A DNA stretch of 64,000 nt from Acidobacteriota bacterium (GCA_017307505.1 JAFKEE010000022.1:186001-250000), one strand, 5' to 3'. Shown: positions 1-8,170, counted from the first letter of the stretch. The notes: generated from the sequence alone by a model not told the origin. Program-made: numbers and translations.

Positions 1-113
1 GCCCGCCCCAGATCCGCCCAGGTCCGCCAGGCCCCCATGTTCACTGGAAATCCGCACGGTCGTCACACCGGCAAGCTGCGAACCGCATAAACTGGTCACG
101 GCAATACAATCCA

Positions 114-1259
114 ATGAGCTCAAAGCTTTCTTTCCGCTCCGCGCTCTTCATTCTGGCCCTGCTGGCCACCGAACCTCTGATCCCCGCGCAGTCGCAACCC
201 TTCCACTTCGACCCCTCAGACCCCCGCGAGTCCGTGCCCGATGATGGCCCGAAGCCACCCTTCGTCTCCTCCGCCCGCCGTCTCCTCACCGCGCCCGAAC
301 TCAAGGACGCGCCCGACGACTGGATCTCCAATTCCCTCGACTGGGTCAATTTCATCCTCACTCACTACCAGCCCGCCCTCGTCGAAGCCCCTGTCCGCCG
401 CGCGGCCATGATCCGCCTCGACGACGTCCTTCACATCGAATCCGCGCCCCGCAAACCCATCGTCCAGCAATACTACAAGGCTCGCCTCGAAGCCGCCCTC
501 CGCGAAATCGAAACCACCCGCGTCCCTACCGGACTCCGCATCTGGAAGCTGTACAACCACGGCTTCTTCGTCCGCACCGCCAGCGTCTCCATCGCTTTCG
601 ACATCGTGCCCGGCACCCGCGAACCCGGCTTCGCCATGCCCCAGGAATGGATTGAACGGCTCGCCGCCCAGGCCGACGTCCTTTTTATCAGCCACCAGCA
701 CGGCGATCATGCCAACCCGGCCGTCGCCCGCGCCTTTCTCGCCCTCCGCAAGCCCGTGGTTGTCCCCGACGACGTCTGGACCGCCGAACCCACCCTCGCC
801 AAGGCGGTGACCCGCCTCTCTCGCAATACCGGGCCAGCCCAGACACTCCCCCTCGCCAATGGCCGCAACCTCACCGTCGTGCCCTATCCCGGACACCAGG
901 GTCCGCGCATCCTGGTCAACGTGACCCTCGTCACCACACCCGAAGGCTTCACCATCGTTCAAACCGGCGATCAGTCCGGCTCCGAGGCCCCCGGCAGCGA
1001 CTTCGACTGGCTCGCTCAAATCGGCCGCGACCACAAAGTGGACATCCTCATGCCCAACTGTTGGGCCAACGGCCTGGGCCGCATGGTGCGAGGCGTCAAT
1101 CCCGCCCTCGTCATCACCGGTCACGAAAACGAGATGGGTCACAAAGTCGACCACCGGGAAGACTACACGCAGACCTACACCCGCCTCTTCCCCATCCGTT
1201 ACCCAGCCATCGTCATGACTTGGGGCGAAAGCTTCCACTACCAGAGGCCTGTACGTTAA
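114..1259 (+). CDS. Secreted metallo-beta-lactamase-fold hydrolase
   Basis: The 381-residue product begins with a signal peptide (basic SSKLSFR, then a hydrophobic run ending near PAQSQ), so it should act outside the cytoplasm. The metallo-beta-lactamase fold is shown by the metal-binding motif HQHGDH at residues 194-199, preceded by the hydrophobic strand VLFIS, and by later conserved elements QTGDQSG and VITGHENEM that would supply further Asp/His ligands. About 110 residues precede the catalytic domain and match no family I recognise. The substrate is unknown; UlaG/RomA-like members of this fold hydrolyse phosphoester or lactone substrates, but that is family knowledge and not visible here. 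The start ATG at 114 is the only one placed just before the signal peptide. It stands alone, with no operon partner on its strand. Confidence 0.85.
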   Translation: MSSKLSFRSALFILALLATEPLIPAQSQPFHFDPSDPRESVPDDGPKPPFVSSARRLLTAPELKDAPDDWISNSLDWVNFILTHYQPALVEAPVRRAAMIRLDDVLHIESAPRKPIVQQYYKARLEAALREIETTRVPTGLRIWKLYNHGFFVRTASVSIAFDIVPGTREPGFAMPQEWIERLAAQADVLFISHQHGDHANPAVARAFLALRKPVVVPDDVWTAEPTLAKAVTRLSRNTGPAQTLPLANGRNLTVVPYPGHQGPRILVNVTLVTTPEGFTIVQTGDQSGSEAPGSDFDWLAQIGRDHKVDILMPNCWANGLGRMVRGVNPALVITGHENEMGHKVDHREDYTQTYTRLFPIRYPAIVMTWGESFHYQRPVR

Positions 1260-1326
1260 CCCGGCACTAGCGAACCAAGTCGTGTCGATCGTGGATCGTC
1301 GCGAGGCGAACCCCGTAGAGTAGTCC

Positions 1327-1525
1327 TCAACGCCAGCGGGGACCTTCGCCCTCTACCCCGAACGCACGTTATTCGAAGTCACAACGGCAGCGGGGACGTT
1401 CGTCCCCTGTCCCAAAACGCAGGCTGTTCGAAGTCACGACGGCAGCGGGGACGTTCGTCCCCTGTCCCAAACGCAGGCTCTTCGGAATCACAACGGCAAC
1501 CGCACGTGGACAGGGCGCGAACGTC
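1327..1525. repeat. Tandem GC-rich repeat with GGGGACG/CGTCCCC palindromes
   Basis: The 302-base gap between two convergent genes holds no gene but has about 3.5 degenerate copies of a unit near 55 bases. Two copies carry an identical hairpin, GGGGACG-TT-CGTCCCC, at 1392-1407 and 1447-1462, each followed by TGTCCC and an ACGCAGGCT stretch. The copy at about 1337 is degenerate (GGGGACCTTCGCC), and a partial, inverted-looking copy lies near 1510-1525. It may act as a bidirectional terminator or as a REP-like element. Confidence 0.7.
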
Positions 1526-1561
1526 CCCCCACCTACCGAAACGCCCCAGCCAACCCGCCCC

Positions 1562-2305
1562 TCACGCCACCGTCAGCAGAATCGGAGCCCCATTCGTCAC
1601 CACCAGTGAATGCTCCCAGTGCGCAGCCAGACTCCGGTCCCTGGTCCGGATCGTCCACTGATCAGCATCCTTCCGCAGGGAACCATCGCCGGCCGAAATG
1701 ATCGGCTCAATCGTGATCACCATCCCGTGCGTCAGCTTGGACCGGAACTTCCGGTCGTAATAATTCGGCACGCACGGTTCCTCATGGATCGTCCGCCCCA
1801 CACCGTGCCCGCAGAAGTCCCTGTTCACACTGAATCCGCATTTCCGGACTGCCCGTTCCACAGCACGGCCAATCTCATACACGCGGTTTCCGGCCCTGGC
1901 CGCGGACAGTCCCTGCCGGAACGCACTCTCCGCGCACCGTGCCAATCCTTCGGCTGTAGCCGAAACCCGCCCGACAGGCACCGTCACTGCGGCATCGGCC
2001 ACGAAGCCATCCTTCTGCGCCGTCACGTCCAGCTTCAGAAGATCCCCCTCGGCCAGGGTCCGGCTTCCGGGAATGCCGTGAATCGCCTCGTCATTCACAC
2101 TGATACACGCCGTCCCGGGGAATCCGTACACCTTTGCCGGCGACGACTCCGCCCCGTTGCGCGCCAGCACCCGCGCGCAGATCGCATCCAGTTCCGCTGT
2201 GGTGATGCCGGGCCGAACCGCTGCCGACATCTCATCCAGTGCCATCCGCACAATCCTTCCGATGGCACGCAGATACACAAGTTCCGCCTGCGTTCGAATC
2301 GACAT
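1562..2305 (-). CDS. map: Type I methionine aminopeptidase
   Basis: This 247-residue cytoplasmic enzyme removes the initiator methionine from nascent proteins. The five metal ligands of the pita-bread fold are all visible: D93 (KLDVTA), D104 (VADAAV), H167 (GHGVGR), E200 (TIEPII) and E231 (HWEHSL), together with the substrate-side H76 (AIHGIPG). The length matches bacterial type Ia enzymes that lack an N-terminal extension. The ATG at 2305 gives a start (SIRTQAEL) typical of the family. It is not in the usual ribosomal-protein/adk context, so it may be a second copy in this genome. It ends opposite the repeat patch at 1327-1525 and lies 34 bases downstream of a secreted-protein gene on the same strand. 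Confidence 0.95.
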   Translation of the reverse strand: MSIRTQAELVYLRAIGRIVRMALDEMSAAVRPGITTAELDAICARVLARNGAESSPAKVYGFPGTACISVNDEAIHGIPGSRTLAEGDLLKLDVTAQKDGFVADAAVTVPVGRVSATAEGLARCAESAFRQGLSAARAGNRVYEIGRAVERAVRKCGFSVNRDFCGHGVGRTIHEEPCVPNYYDRKFRSKLTHGMVITIEPIISAGDGSLRKDADQWTIRTRDRSLAAHWEHSLVVTNGAPILLTVA

Positions 2306-2339
2306 CCCAGCGCCCTCCCCAGTCAGGTTCCCGGCCGTC

Positions 2340-2840
2340 TTAGTACCGCTCTACCAGATCCAATGTCACTCGCGTCATCCGGCCCTGGGCCGTCAGAAAA
2401 CTCAGCGTATCCTCTTTCACGGAGCAGGAGCTTCCTTCGACCGTCTCGCCATCCTTGAACCGGACAGTGCACTTCGCCTGAACCGCCGCCGGCTCGACTC
2501 CGCGCTTCGCCGCCGGCAAGGCCCCGTCGGGAAACACACTCGACTGCGGCACCGGTTTCTCCCGCACGAAGTCCCTATTCACGACCAGCGCCGGGCTCTC
2601 CTTCACTGGATCCACCGGAGACGGGGCCACCTGCTTCGGAGCATCGTAACCCGTGCCCCACCAGCCTCCATACGGTCGCCAGTAGTGGGACCCGGGCCGG
2701 TTCACCCGCGGAGGAGTCACCCGGCCCGGCGCAGCGCCGTGCGCCCCCGTTCCGCCCGCCGCTCCCGTGAACGCCGGCTTCCGGACCTGGCCCATCGCAC
2801 TCATTGCCAGAAGGCAAATCCACACTGTCGCGTTCCGCAT
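2340..2840 (-). CDS. Small secreted Gly/Pro-rich protein of unknown function
   Basis: The 166-residue product starts with a clear signal peptide (RNATVWICLLAMSAMG). A low-complexity Gly/Pro/Trp segment follows (around residues 25-60, including WRPYGGWWGTGY), then a C-terminal domain of about 55 residues with two cysteines (AKCTVRF and SSCSVKE) and strand-like text (VRFKDGETVEG, RMTRVTLDLV). No known family is recognised. The ATG at 2840 is preferred over an in-frame start 93 bases further upstream because it places the signal peptide at the N-terminus and leaves room for the divergent gene that starts only 25 bases away. Its promoter must lie inside or just beyond that 25-base gap; TATATT reading leftwards at 2865-2860 is a candidate -10 box. 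Confidence 0.7.
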   Translation of the reverse strand: MRNATVWICLLAMSAMGQVRKPAFTGAAGGTGAHGAAPGRVTPPRVNRPGSHYWRPYGGWWGTGYDAPKQVAPSPVDPVKESPALVVNRDFVREKPVPQSSVFPDGALPAAKRGVEPAAVQAKCTVRFKDGETVEGSSCSVKEDTLSFLTAQGRMTRVTLDLVERY

Positions 2841-2852
2841 ACCGCTAGCCTC

Positions 2853-2868
2853 TATAATCAATATAGTG
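2853..2868 (+). promoter_or_regulatory. -10 box directly ahead of a GTG start (leaderless transcript candidate)
   Basis: A perfect TATAAT lies at 2853-2858 and the GTG start of the oxidoreductase at 2866-2868, seven bases further on. A transcript starting at the normal distance from this -10 box would begin at or within a base or two of the GTG, leaving no room for a ribosome-binding site. No good -35 box is seen at 16-18 bases upstream. Confidence 0.5.
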
Positions 2869-4836
2869 AAAGACGTCCGGCACTCGACCTGCGCTCTCGA
2901 CTGCCCCGATGCCTGCTCGATTCTGGTCACCATCGATCAGGGACGCGCGACGCACCTTCGCGGCAATCCAAACCATCCTGTCACCCAGGGTTTCCTGTGT
3001 GGCAAGGTAGCCCGCTACCTCGACCGCCAATACCATCCCGATCGCCTCCTATACCCGATGCGCCGCTCCGGCCCAAAAGGCCAGGGCCAGTTCACGCGCA
3101 TCTCCTGGGACGAGGCGCTGGACGAGATTGTTACTAACTTAAAAGCCCTAGCGGCCCAGTACGGCCCTGAGTCCATCCTGCCTTACAGCTACGCAGGAAC
3201 GATGGGTTGCCTGCAGGGTGGCTCCATGGACCGCCGCTTCTTCCACCGCCTCGGCGCTTCCCGGCTGGACCGCACCATCTGCGCCTCCGCCGGCGCCGCC
3301 GGTTTCATGGAAGCCTACGGCATCCGCATGGGCACCCCGCCTCAGCAGTTCGCCGAATCGAAATTCATCATCGCCTGGGGCGCCAACATCCTCGCGACCA
3401 ACGTCCATCTCTGGCCGTTCATTGTCGAGGCCCGCCGCCGCGGCGCCAAACTCGTGGTCATCGACCCCGTCGTCACGAAAGTGGCCTCGCTGGCCGACTG
3501 GCACCTCATGCCTTACCCCGGCAGCGACCTCGCCCTCGCCCTTGGCCTGATGCACGTCATCTTCCGCGATGGCCTCGATCGCTATCAGGGCGACACAGCC
3601 TCCCTCCGCCAGCGTGCCGCCGAATACCCGCCGGAGCGGGTCGCCGAACTCACCGGCATCCCCGCCGATCAAATCGAAACACTGGCCCGCGAGTACGCCA
3701 CCACCCGGCCCGCCGCCATCCGTCTCAACTACGGCGTCCAGCGCAGCGAACGCGGAGGCAAGGCCGTGCGCGCCATCTCCCTCCTGCCAGCCCTCTGCGG
3801 CTATTGGGAGGAACGCGGCGGCGGTCTCCAACTCACTACCTCAGGAGCCTTCGACATCAATCGGGAGGCCCTCGAACGCCCCGACCTCGGTCCCCCCGCC
3901 CGCACTCTGAACATGTCCGTCCTCGGCCGGGCCCTCACCGAAGTCAACGATCCGCCCGTCAAGGCCCTCATCGTCTACAACTCGAACCCCGGAGCCATTG
4001 CCCCCAACCAGGGCCTCGTCCGTCAGGGCCTCGGGCGCGAGGACCTCTTCACCGTCGTCCTCGATCACTTCCAGACCGACACCGCCGATTGGGCCGACAT
4101 CGTCCTGCCCGCCACAACGTTCCTGGAACATACCGATCTCTACACGGCTTATGGCCATTACGATCTTCAACTCGCTCGCCCGGCCGTGGAACCGCCCGGC
4201 GAAGCCCGCCCCAACGTCGAGATCTTCCGGGCCCTCGCCCGGCGCATGGGCTTCACCGACCCCTGCTTTGCCGATTCAAGTGACGACATGATCCGGCAAT
4301 TGCTGAACTCCGGCAGCACCCGACTCCAGGGCATCACGCTGGAGCGCCTGGAGCAGGAGCACGCGCTCCCGCTCAACATTCCGGAACTTCCCATGGCCGG
4401 ACGTCCGGTAGACATGGACGCGGCTACCCTCGACTACACCCCGCCGCGGGAAAGCCGCCTCGGCCGCGAGCATCCCTATCCCCTGGAACTGGTCAGTTCG
4501 AAAAACCACGACAGCCTGAACTCGACCTTCGGCGTCCACGCGGCCACCGACGGCCAGACCGCCGTCCTCCAACTCCACCCCGAGGACGCCGCCGCCCGCG
4601 GCATCATCGACGGGGAGGAAGTCGAAGTTTTCAACCACCGCGGCAAGGTGCGGCTCAAAGCGAAAGTTGGCCCCACGGTCCGGCCGGGCGTCGTCCGGGC
4701 ACCCTCCGTCCGCTGGGCCCGCCAGGCCCCCGATGGGTTTAATGTGAATGTCCTCATCTCCGATCGCCTGACCGACATCGGCGGTGGGCCCTGTTTCTAC
4801 AATTGTCTTGTGGAGGTAAGGCGTTGCGGCGCATAG
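2866..4836 (+). CDS. Molybdopterin-dependent oxidoreductase (DMSO reductase family)
   Basis: This 656-residue member of the Mo/W-bisPGD family has an N-terminal [4Fe-4S] site with C9, C13, C17 (CALDCPDAC) and C45 (GFLCGK). The molybdopterin domains follow, with typical text such as SYAGTMG, IAWGANIL, VVIDPV and YNSNPGAIAPNQ, and a C-terminal guanine-dinucleotide-binding domain (LVSSKNHDSLNSTFG). There is no Tat signal, so it is probably cytoplasmic, unlike DmsA or periplasmic nitrate reductase. The GTG at 2866 is chosen because the Fe-S motif should lie near the N-terminus; longer in-frame versions would run through the divergent neighbour. No electron-transfer subunit or cofactor-insertion chaperone gene is adjacent, so substrate and partner are unknown. 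Its last 13 bases overlap the next gene, which suggests co-transcription. Confidence 0.9.
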   Translation: MKDVRHSTCALDCPDACSILVTIDQGRATHLRGNPNHPVTQGFLCGKVARYLDRQYHPDRLLYPMRRSGPKGQGQFTRISWDEALDEIVTNLKALAAQYGPESILPYSYAGTMGCLQGGSMDRRFFHRLGASRLDRTICASAGAAGFMEAYGIRMGTPPQQFAESKFIIAWGANILATNVHLWPFIVEARRRGAKLVVIDPVVTKVASLADWHLMPYPGSDLALALGLMHVIFRDGLDRYQGDTASLRQRAAEYPPERVAELTGIPADQIETLAREYATTRPAAIRLNYGVQRSERGGKAVRAISLLPALCGYWEERGGGLQLTTSGAFDINREALERPDLGPPARTLNMSVLGRALTEVNDPPVKALIVYNSNPGAIAPNQGLVRQGLGREDLFTVVLDHFQTDTADWADIVLPATTFLEHTDLYTAYGHYDLQLARPAVEPPGEARPNVEIFRALARRMGFTDPCFADSSDDMIRQLLNSGSTRLQGITLERLEQEHALPLNIPELPMAGRPVDMDAATLDYTPPRESRLGREHPYPLELVSSKNHDSLNSTFGVHAATDGQTAVLQLHPEDAAARGIIDGEEVEVFNHRGKVRLKAKVGPTVRPGVVRAPSVRWARQAPDGFNVNVLISDRLTDIGGGPCFYNCLVEVRRCGA

Positions 4837-5348
4837 CTGTTCTTGTGCTGCTGGCAGGAGTTCTCGCAGCCGGGTGTAAACGAAAGCATCACCCAAATCC
4901 CTCCGCCACTATTGAAGAGGAGTCCGAACTGGCCAGCTCCATCAGCGTGGCCGAACCTCGTGACGCCTCCCAACTCCTCAGCGGTTTCTATGGCCTGGAA
5001 CAGAACGCCTGGCGCTGGAGCATGAAGAAGTTTGCCGTCAGCCTGGCGCCGCCCCTCGACGGCGCCCAGCGCGGAGCGACCCTCGAACTCGCCTGCTCGC
5101 TACCCGACGTGATCGCCGCCAAAATGCTAGGTGTCGCCGTCACCCCAACAGTAGGCAACGTCCGGCTCAACCCCGTCCGAATCGACAAGGCCGGGGACCA
5201 GGTTCTGAAGTTTGATGTTCCAGGTGAGGCGCTCCGGAAAGACGCCGTCATCGTCCAGTTCGATCTCGACAAGGCAATCGGCCCCGAAACGTCCGACTCG
5301 CGCGAACTCGGCCTCGTTGTCTCGCACATTGGGTTTGTCTCAAAATGA
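4824..5348 (+). CDS. Lipoprotein sharing a domain with the next gene's C-terminus
   Basis: The TTG at 4824 is chosen because GGAGG at 4812-4816 sits seven bases upstream and the resulting 174-residue product starts with a lipoprotein signal whose lipobox is LAAGC (lipidated C18). The rest is a single beta-rich domain running from GFYGLE and WRWSMKKFAV to the last residues, RELGLVVSHIG. Nearly the same landmarks, in the same order, occur in the last 120 residues of the membrane protein encoded immediately downstream (GWYPSD, WRWMGKWAEV, RELGVVFGRIG), so the two proteins share a homologous module. It overlaps the oxidoreductase by 13 bases and the next gene by four (ATGA). Function unknown; the shared module resembles accessory domains found at the ends of polysaccharide-related membrane proteins. 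Confidence 0.75.
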   Translation: MRRIAVLVLLAGVLAAGCKRKHHPNPSATIEEESELASSISVAEPRDASQLLSGFYGLEQNAWRWSMKKFAVSLAPPLDGAQRGATLELACSLPDVIAAKMLGVAVTPTVGNVRLNPVRIDKAGDQVLKFDVPGEALRKDAVIVQFDLDKAIGPETSDSRELGLVVSHIGFVSK

Positions 5349-7189
5349 GCCGCCTGAAGACCGGACTCTTTTGGGCCCTGCCCACGTTGTTCTTCGTCTG
5401 GGTGTATTGGTATGGGTTGCGTGCCTGGTTCCAGCAGGACGACTTTGCCTGGCTCGCTCAGCGCAACGCCATCCAGAACTGGCGCGACTTCTTCGAGGCT
5501 CTGTTCGTGCCGCGGGCCCAGGGCACCATCCGGCCCTGGAGCGAGCGTCTCTTCTTTATTGTCTTCTTTGACAGGTTTGGCCTCGATCACCGCCCCTACC
5601 ACCTGCTCGTGGCTCTCACACAGGTGGCAAACCTCTTTCTCCTGCAGTCCATTACGCTGCGCCTCAGCGGCTCCCGCATCGCCGCCCTGGTCGCTCCTCT
5701 CATCTGGGTGGCGAATGTCGGCCTGGCGACACCAATATCCTGGCTGTCGTCTTACAACGAAGTCCTTTGCGCCTTTTTCCTCCTGCTGGCATTCTGGCTG
5801 CTCATCCGCGGACACTTTGTCTGGCAGGTTGTCGTTTTCATCCTGGGTTTCGGGGCGCTGGAACTGAACGTCGTCTATCCCGCCCTGGCCGCCGCCTGGT
5901 GCCTGCTGTACCAGCGTGACCGCCTCAAGAGGACCATCTGGCTCTTTTCAGTCAGTGCCCTGTACGCTTTGATCCACTTTAAGGTCGCCGCCAACCCGAA
6001 GGAAGGCGTCTACGCCCAGCATTGGGACCTTGCCGTCGTCAGTACCTACTTCCGCTACTGGGGCACCGCCCTGGCCGCCGGTCTCAATCCGTCCAGATTT
6101 CAACGGCTGCCGGAATCGTTTTGGATGGTAAACGCGTGGATACTTGCGGCAATTTTGACGGTGTTTGGCATCTGGGTCTGGCGCCGGGGCGACAAGCTGC
6201 CGGCGCTCGGATTTCTCTGGTTTTCGGTCGCCATCGCACCCGTCCTATCCCTGCGCGATCACTTCACAGACTACTATTTGGCTATTCCTTCCATAGGGTT
6301 AGCCCTGATCTTTGGCTCGTTCGCGCTCTGGGCCTGGCGTTCCAACCGCTGGCTCTGGCGCACCGCCGGCCTTGGGGTAATGGGGGCGCACCTCATTTTC
6401 GCCCTCCCTATAAATCGTCAAATCACGATATGGCGATATGAACGGGGTCATCGGGTACGAGCTCTCGTGGAAGGACTCGAACGCGCCCACCAGATCCATC
6501 CCGACAAAGTGCTCTTTGTGCAGGGCGTGGACTCGGATCTCTTCTGGTCAGGGTATTATGACCAACCGTATCACCTCTTTGGCGTCAGCGATGTGTACAT
6601 CTTACCGGGTGGCATCCAACTCATCGAGGCGCACCCCGAACTGGGTGACTTGACCCAGTTTGTCGCCTCTCCAGGCTTCACCGCTCGGGTTGTGTCCAAG
6701 GGACACGGCGCTGTGTACTCATATGAGGGCACCATTCTGCGGAATATCACCCGCCGCTATGCCCGGCAGATGCCTCCCGAGTGGTTGAACCTCCGCCCCA
6801 AGGAGGTCAATGTCGGCCTGCCGGACTTTGAAGGGGACCTTGGAGAAGGCTGGTATCCGAGCGATTTTCCCTGGCGATGGATGGGCAAATGGGCCGAGGT
6901 ACGCGTGGCGGGGCCCGAAAGGGCTAGTGAGAAATTATACATCGCCGGCTACTGCCCGAAGGAGTACCTGAAGACGCCGCTGGTGTTGAAGGTGATGGTC
7001 GACGGCGCGCCTGTGGGCGAAGCTACAGTCACCTCGGCAAACGATTCATTCGAATACACTTTCGAACTCCCAGCGGCACTGGCAGGACGCCCTGAAATGG
7101 TCGTCAGAATCGAATCCGCCCGCACCGTCAAGCAGCCCGGAGACGGCCGCGAACTGGGCGTTGTCTTCGGCCGGATCGGCACAAGATAG
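5345..7189 (+). CDS. Polytopic membrane protein, GT-C-like, with C-terminal beta domain
   Basis: The 614-residue product has about ten hydrophobic segments over residues 1-360 (for example LFWALPTLFFVWVYW at the start, IAALVAPLIWVANVG, VVVFILGFGALEL and LIFGSFALWAW). The first loop contains the acidic text QQDDFAWL and a later loop HRPYHLL, as in GT-C glycosyltransferases that use lipid-linked sugars. Residues from about 365 to 490 form a soluble region, and the last 120 residues carry the beta module shared with the preceding lipoprotein. The start ATG overlaps the upstream stop as ATGA, which indicates translational coupling. A role in transferring sugar to an exported glycan or protein is inferred from topology only; no catalytic residue is confirmed. 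Confidence 0.7.
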   Translation: MSRLKTGLFWALPTLFFVWVYWYGLRAWFQQDDFAWLAQRNAIQNWRDFFEALFVPRAQGTIRPWSERLFFIVFFDRFGLDHRPYHLLVALTQVANLFLLQSITLRLSGSRIAALVAPLIWVANVGLATPISWLSSYNEVLCAFFLLLAFWLLIRGHFVWQVVVFILGFGALELNVVYPALAAAWCLLYQRDRLKRTIWLFSVSALYALIHFKVAANPKEGVYAQHWDLAVVSTYFRYWGTALAAGLNPSRFQRLPESFWMVNAWILAAILTVFGIWVWRRGDKLPALGFLWFSVAIAPVLSLRDHFTDYYLAIPSIGLALIFGSFALWAWRSNRWLWRTAGLGVMGAHLIFALPINRQITIWRYERGHRVRALVEGLERAHQIHPDKVLFVQGVDSDLFWSGYYDQPYHLFGVSDVYILPGGIQLIEAHPELGDLTQFVASPGFTARVVSKGHGAVYSYEGTILRNITRRYARQMPPEWLNLRPKEVNVGLPDFEGDLGEGWYPSDFPWRWMGKWAEVRVAGPERASEKLYIAGYCPKEYLKTPLVLKVMVDGAPVGEATVTSANDSFEYTFELPAALAGRPEMVVRIESARTVKQPGDGRELGVVFGRIGTR

Positions 7190-7304
7190 GCTTGAACCTT
7201 CACGCTTCTGCATTAATTTTCGTCCTTTGTTGAGAGGAAGGCGGAATTGCTGAAACATCTTGAAGGATATTGCGTCTGTACGAATACGCTCATAATGATT
7301 TCTG

Positions 7305-7333
7305 TTGCAACGGCCGATGAGGTGCAGTATGCT
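7305..7333 (+). promoter_or_regulatory. Sigma-70 promoter (TTGCAA-17-TATGCT)
   Basis: TTGCAA at 7305-7310 and TATGCT at 7328-7333 are separated by exactly 17 bases, pointing rightwards into a stretch with no open frame. Transcription would begin near 7340, more than 370 bases ahead of the next coding start. Confidence 0.55.
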
Positions 7334-7337
7334 AGAC

Positions 7338-7490
7338 CGCTCTAAAAGAGGGTTGAAAGCGAGCGCCGGCCAGGGACGTCGAATCTGGACTCAACTCCAG
7401 AGGTAGGACGGAAGAGACCGCCGGGCAAGTTGCGGCGGCAGGCAACAGTGAGCAGCGACCGAAGGGCTCGCACCTCGAGTTCCCCGGATT
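7338..7490 (+). ncRNA. Candidate structured non-coding RNA
   Basis: This part of the 527-base gap between the membrane protein and the DksA-like gene has no plausible reading frame but contains nested complementary segments. An outer stem pairs GAGG (7348-7351) with CCTC (7473-7476) and GCGAGC (7359-7364) with GCTCGC (7466-7471). Inside it are two perfect hairpins, TCTGGA/TCCAGA (7384-7389 with 7396-7401) and CCGCCG/CGGCGG (7418-7423 with 7433-7438). A sigma-70 promoter lies just upstream. The roughly 150-base length and long-rod shape would suit a 6S-like RNA, but I cannot identify the family. A long leader of the downstream gene is the main alternative. Confidence 0.45.
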
Positions 7491-7508
7491 GATAATTGGC
7501 ATCTGAAT

Positions 7509-7531
7509 TGCTGGGATATGGTATCCTAGCA
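7509..7531 (+). terminator. 10-bp hairpin downstream of the RNA candidate
   Basis: TGCTGGGATA and TATCCTAGCA pair over ten positions (one G-T wobble) around a TGG loop and are followed within a few bases by GATTGGATTTTG. The stem is only moderately GC-rich and the T tract is weak, so it could be an inefficient terminator for the RNA candidate or part of a long leader for the gene at 7717. The rest of this gap, 7532-7716, shows nothing further that I can support. Confidence 0.4.
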
Positions 7532-7716
7532 GATTGGATTTTGCGATGAACGGCGACGTACCTAGTAGGAAGACATTGCTAGGGATTGCTTATGTAAAGA
7601 TTGTTGAGCAGTTGACGCTCACATCTTGAAACTTTTTGGAAAGTTCGCCGTCTAATCCGTTGTTAGCAGAACCGAAGACGACATTGAGTTGGAAAGTGAA
7701 GACTGGGAGATAAGAC

Positions 7717-8094
7717 ATGACCAAGACGGAGCTCAACAAATACAAGCAGATCTTGGAGACCAAGCTCGCAGAGCTCTCGCAGGCCGTGCGTGACCGGGAA
7801 GGGATTGCAATCGAAAAGAGCCCGGACGCATTGGACGAAGTGCAGCACGCCGCGGAGCGTGAGCTAGCCATCCGAAACCTCGACCGTGAGTCGCACCTGT
7901 TGCGCAATGTGCGCGCCGCCCTTCGCCGTATCGAAGAGGGTAACTATGGCGTTTGCCTCCATTGCGAAGAGGACATCAACCCCAAGCGTTTGAACGCAGT
8001 ACCGTGGACGCCCTTCTGCATCGAGTGCCAGGAACTGGCCGACCGTGCGAAGGATGACAACACGGAAATGTTCGAAGAGTTGATGGTCGCTTAA
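7717..8094 (+). CDS. DksA/TraR family zinc-finger transcription factor
   Basis: The 125-residue protein has a helical N-terminal half (coiled-coil-like, residues 1-75) and a C4 zinc finger with the pattern C-x2-C-x17-C-x2-C (VCLHCEED ... PFCIECQE). This is the DksA/TraR architecture, in which the protein enters the RNA polymerase secondary channel and adjusts initiation, classically with ppGpp. The coiled-coil tip has DALDE around residues 36-40 where canonical DksA has a DxxDxA motif, so the exact activity is uncertain. The start ATG has a GGGAGAT ribosome-binding site. The gene is monocistronic: a long untranslated region or separate RNA precedes it and a strong terminator closes it at 8122-8151. 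Confidence 0.88.
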   Translation: MTKTELNKYKQILETKLAELSQAVRDREGIAIEKSPDALDEVQHAAERELAIRNLDRESHLLRNVRAALRRIEEGNYGVCLHCEEDINPKRLNAVPWTPFCIECQELADRAKDDNTEMFEELMVA

Positions 8095-8121
8095 AGACTC
8101 CACGCTCCGGTTCTGACAGGA

Positions 8122-8151
8122 GGGCGCGAGCCTGGGGCTCGCGCCCTTTTT
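8122..8151 (+). terminator. Rho-independent terminator
   Basis: An 11-bp perfect stem, GGGCGCGAGCC (8122-8132) with GGCTCGCGCCC (8136-8146), closes a TGG loop and is followed directly by TTTTT. It ends the DksA/TraR transcript. The convergent pgeF gene ends only about 20 bases further on, so the same stem could also act on that transcript, though without a T tract on that strand. Confidence 0.92.
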
Positions 8152-8170
8152 GTCTCTATTCGGAGCCGGA

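Noticed and set aside
1-113. A gene on the minus strand at the left edge
   Set aside because: The open frame there is antisense to the signal peptide region of the hydrolase gene and has no recognisable sequence.
7250-7500. Riboswitch upstream of the DksA/TraR gene
   Set aside because: No known ligand-binding core (c-di-GMP, cobalamin, SAM, FMN) could be matched, and the promoter position fits a separate RNA at least as well.
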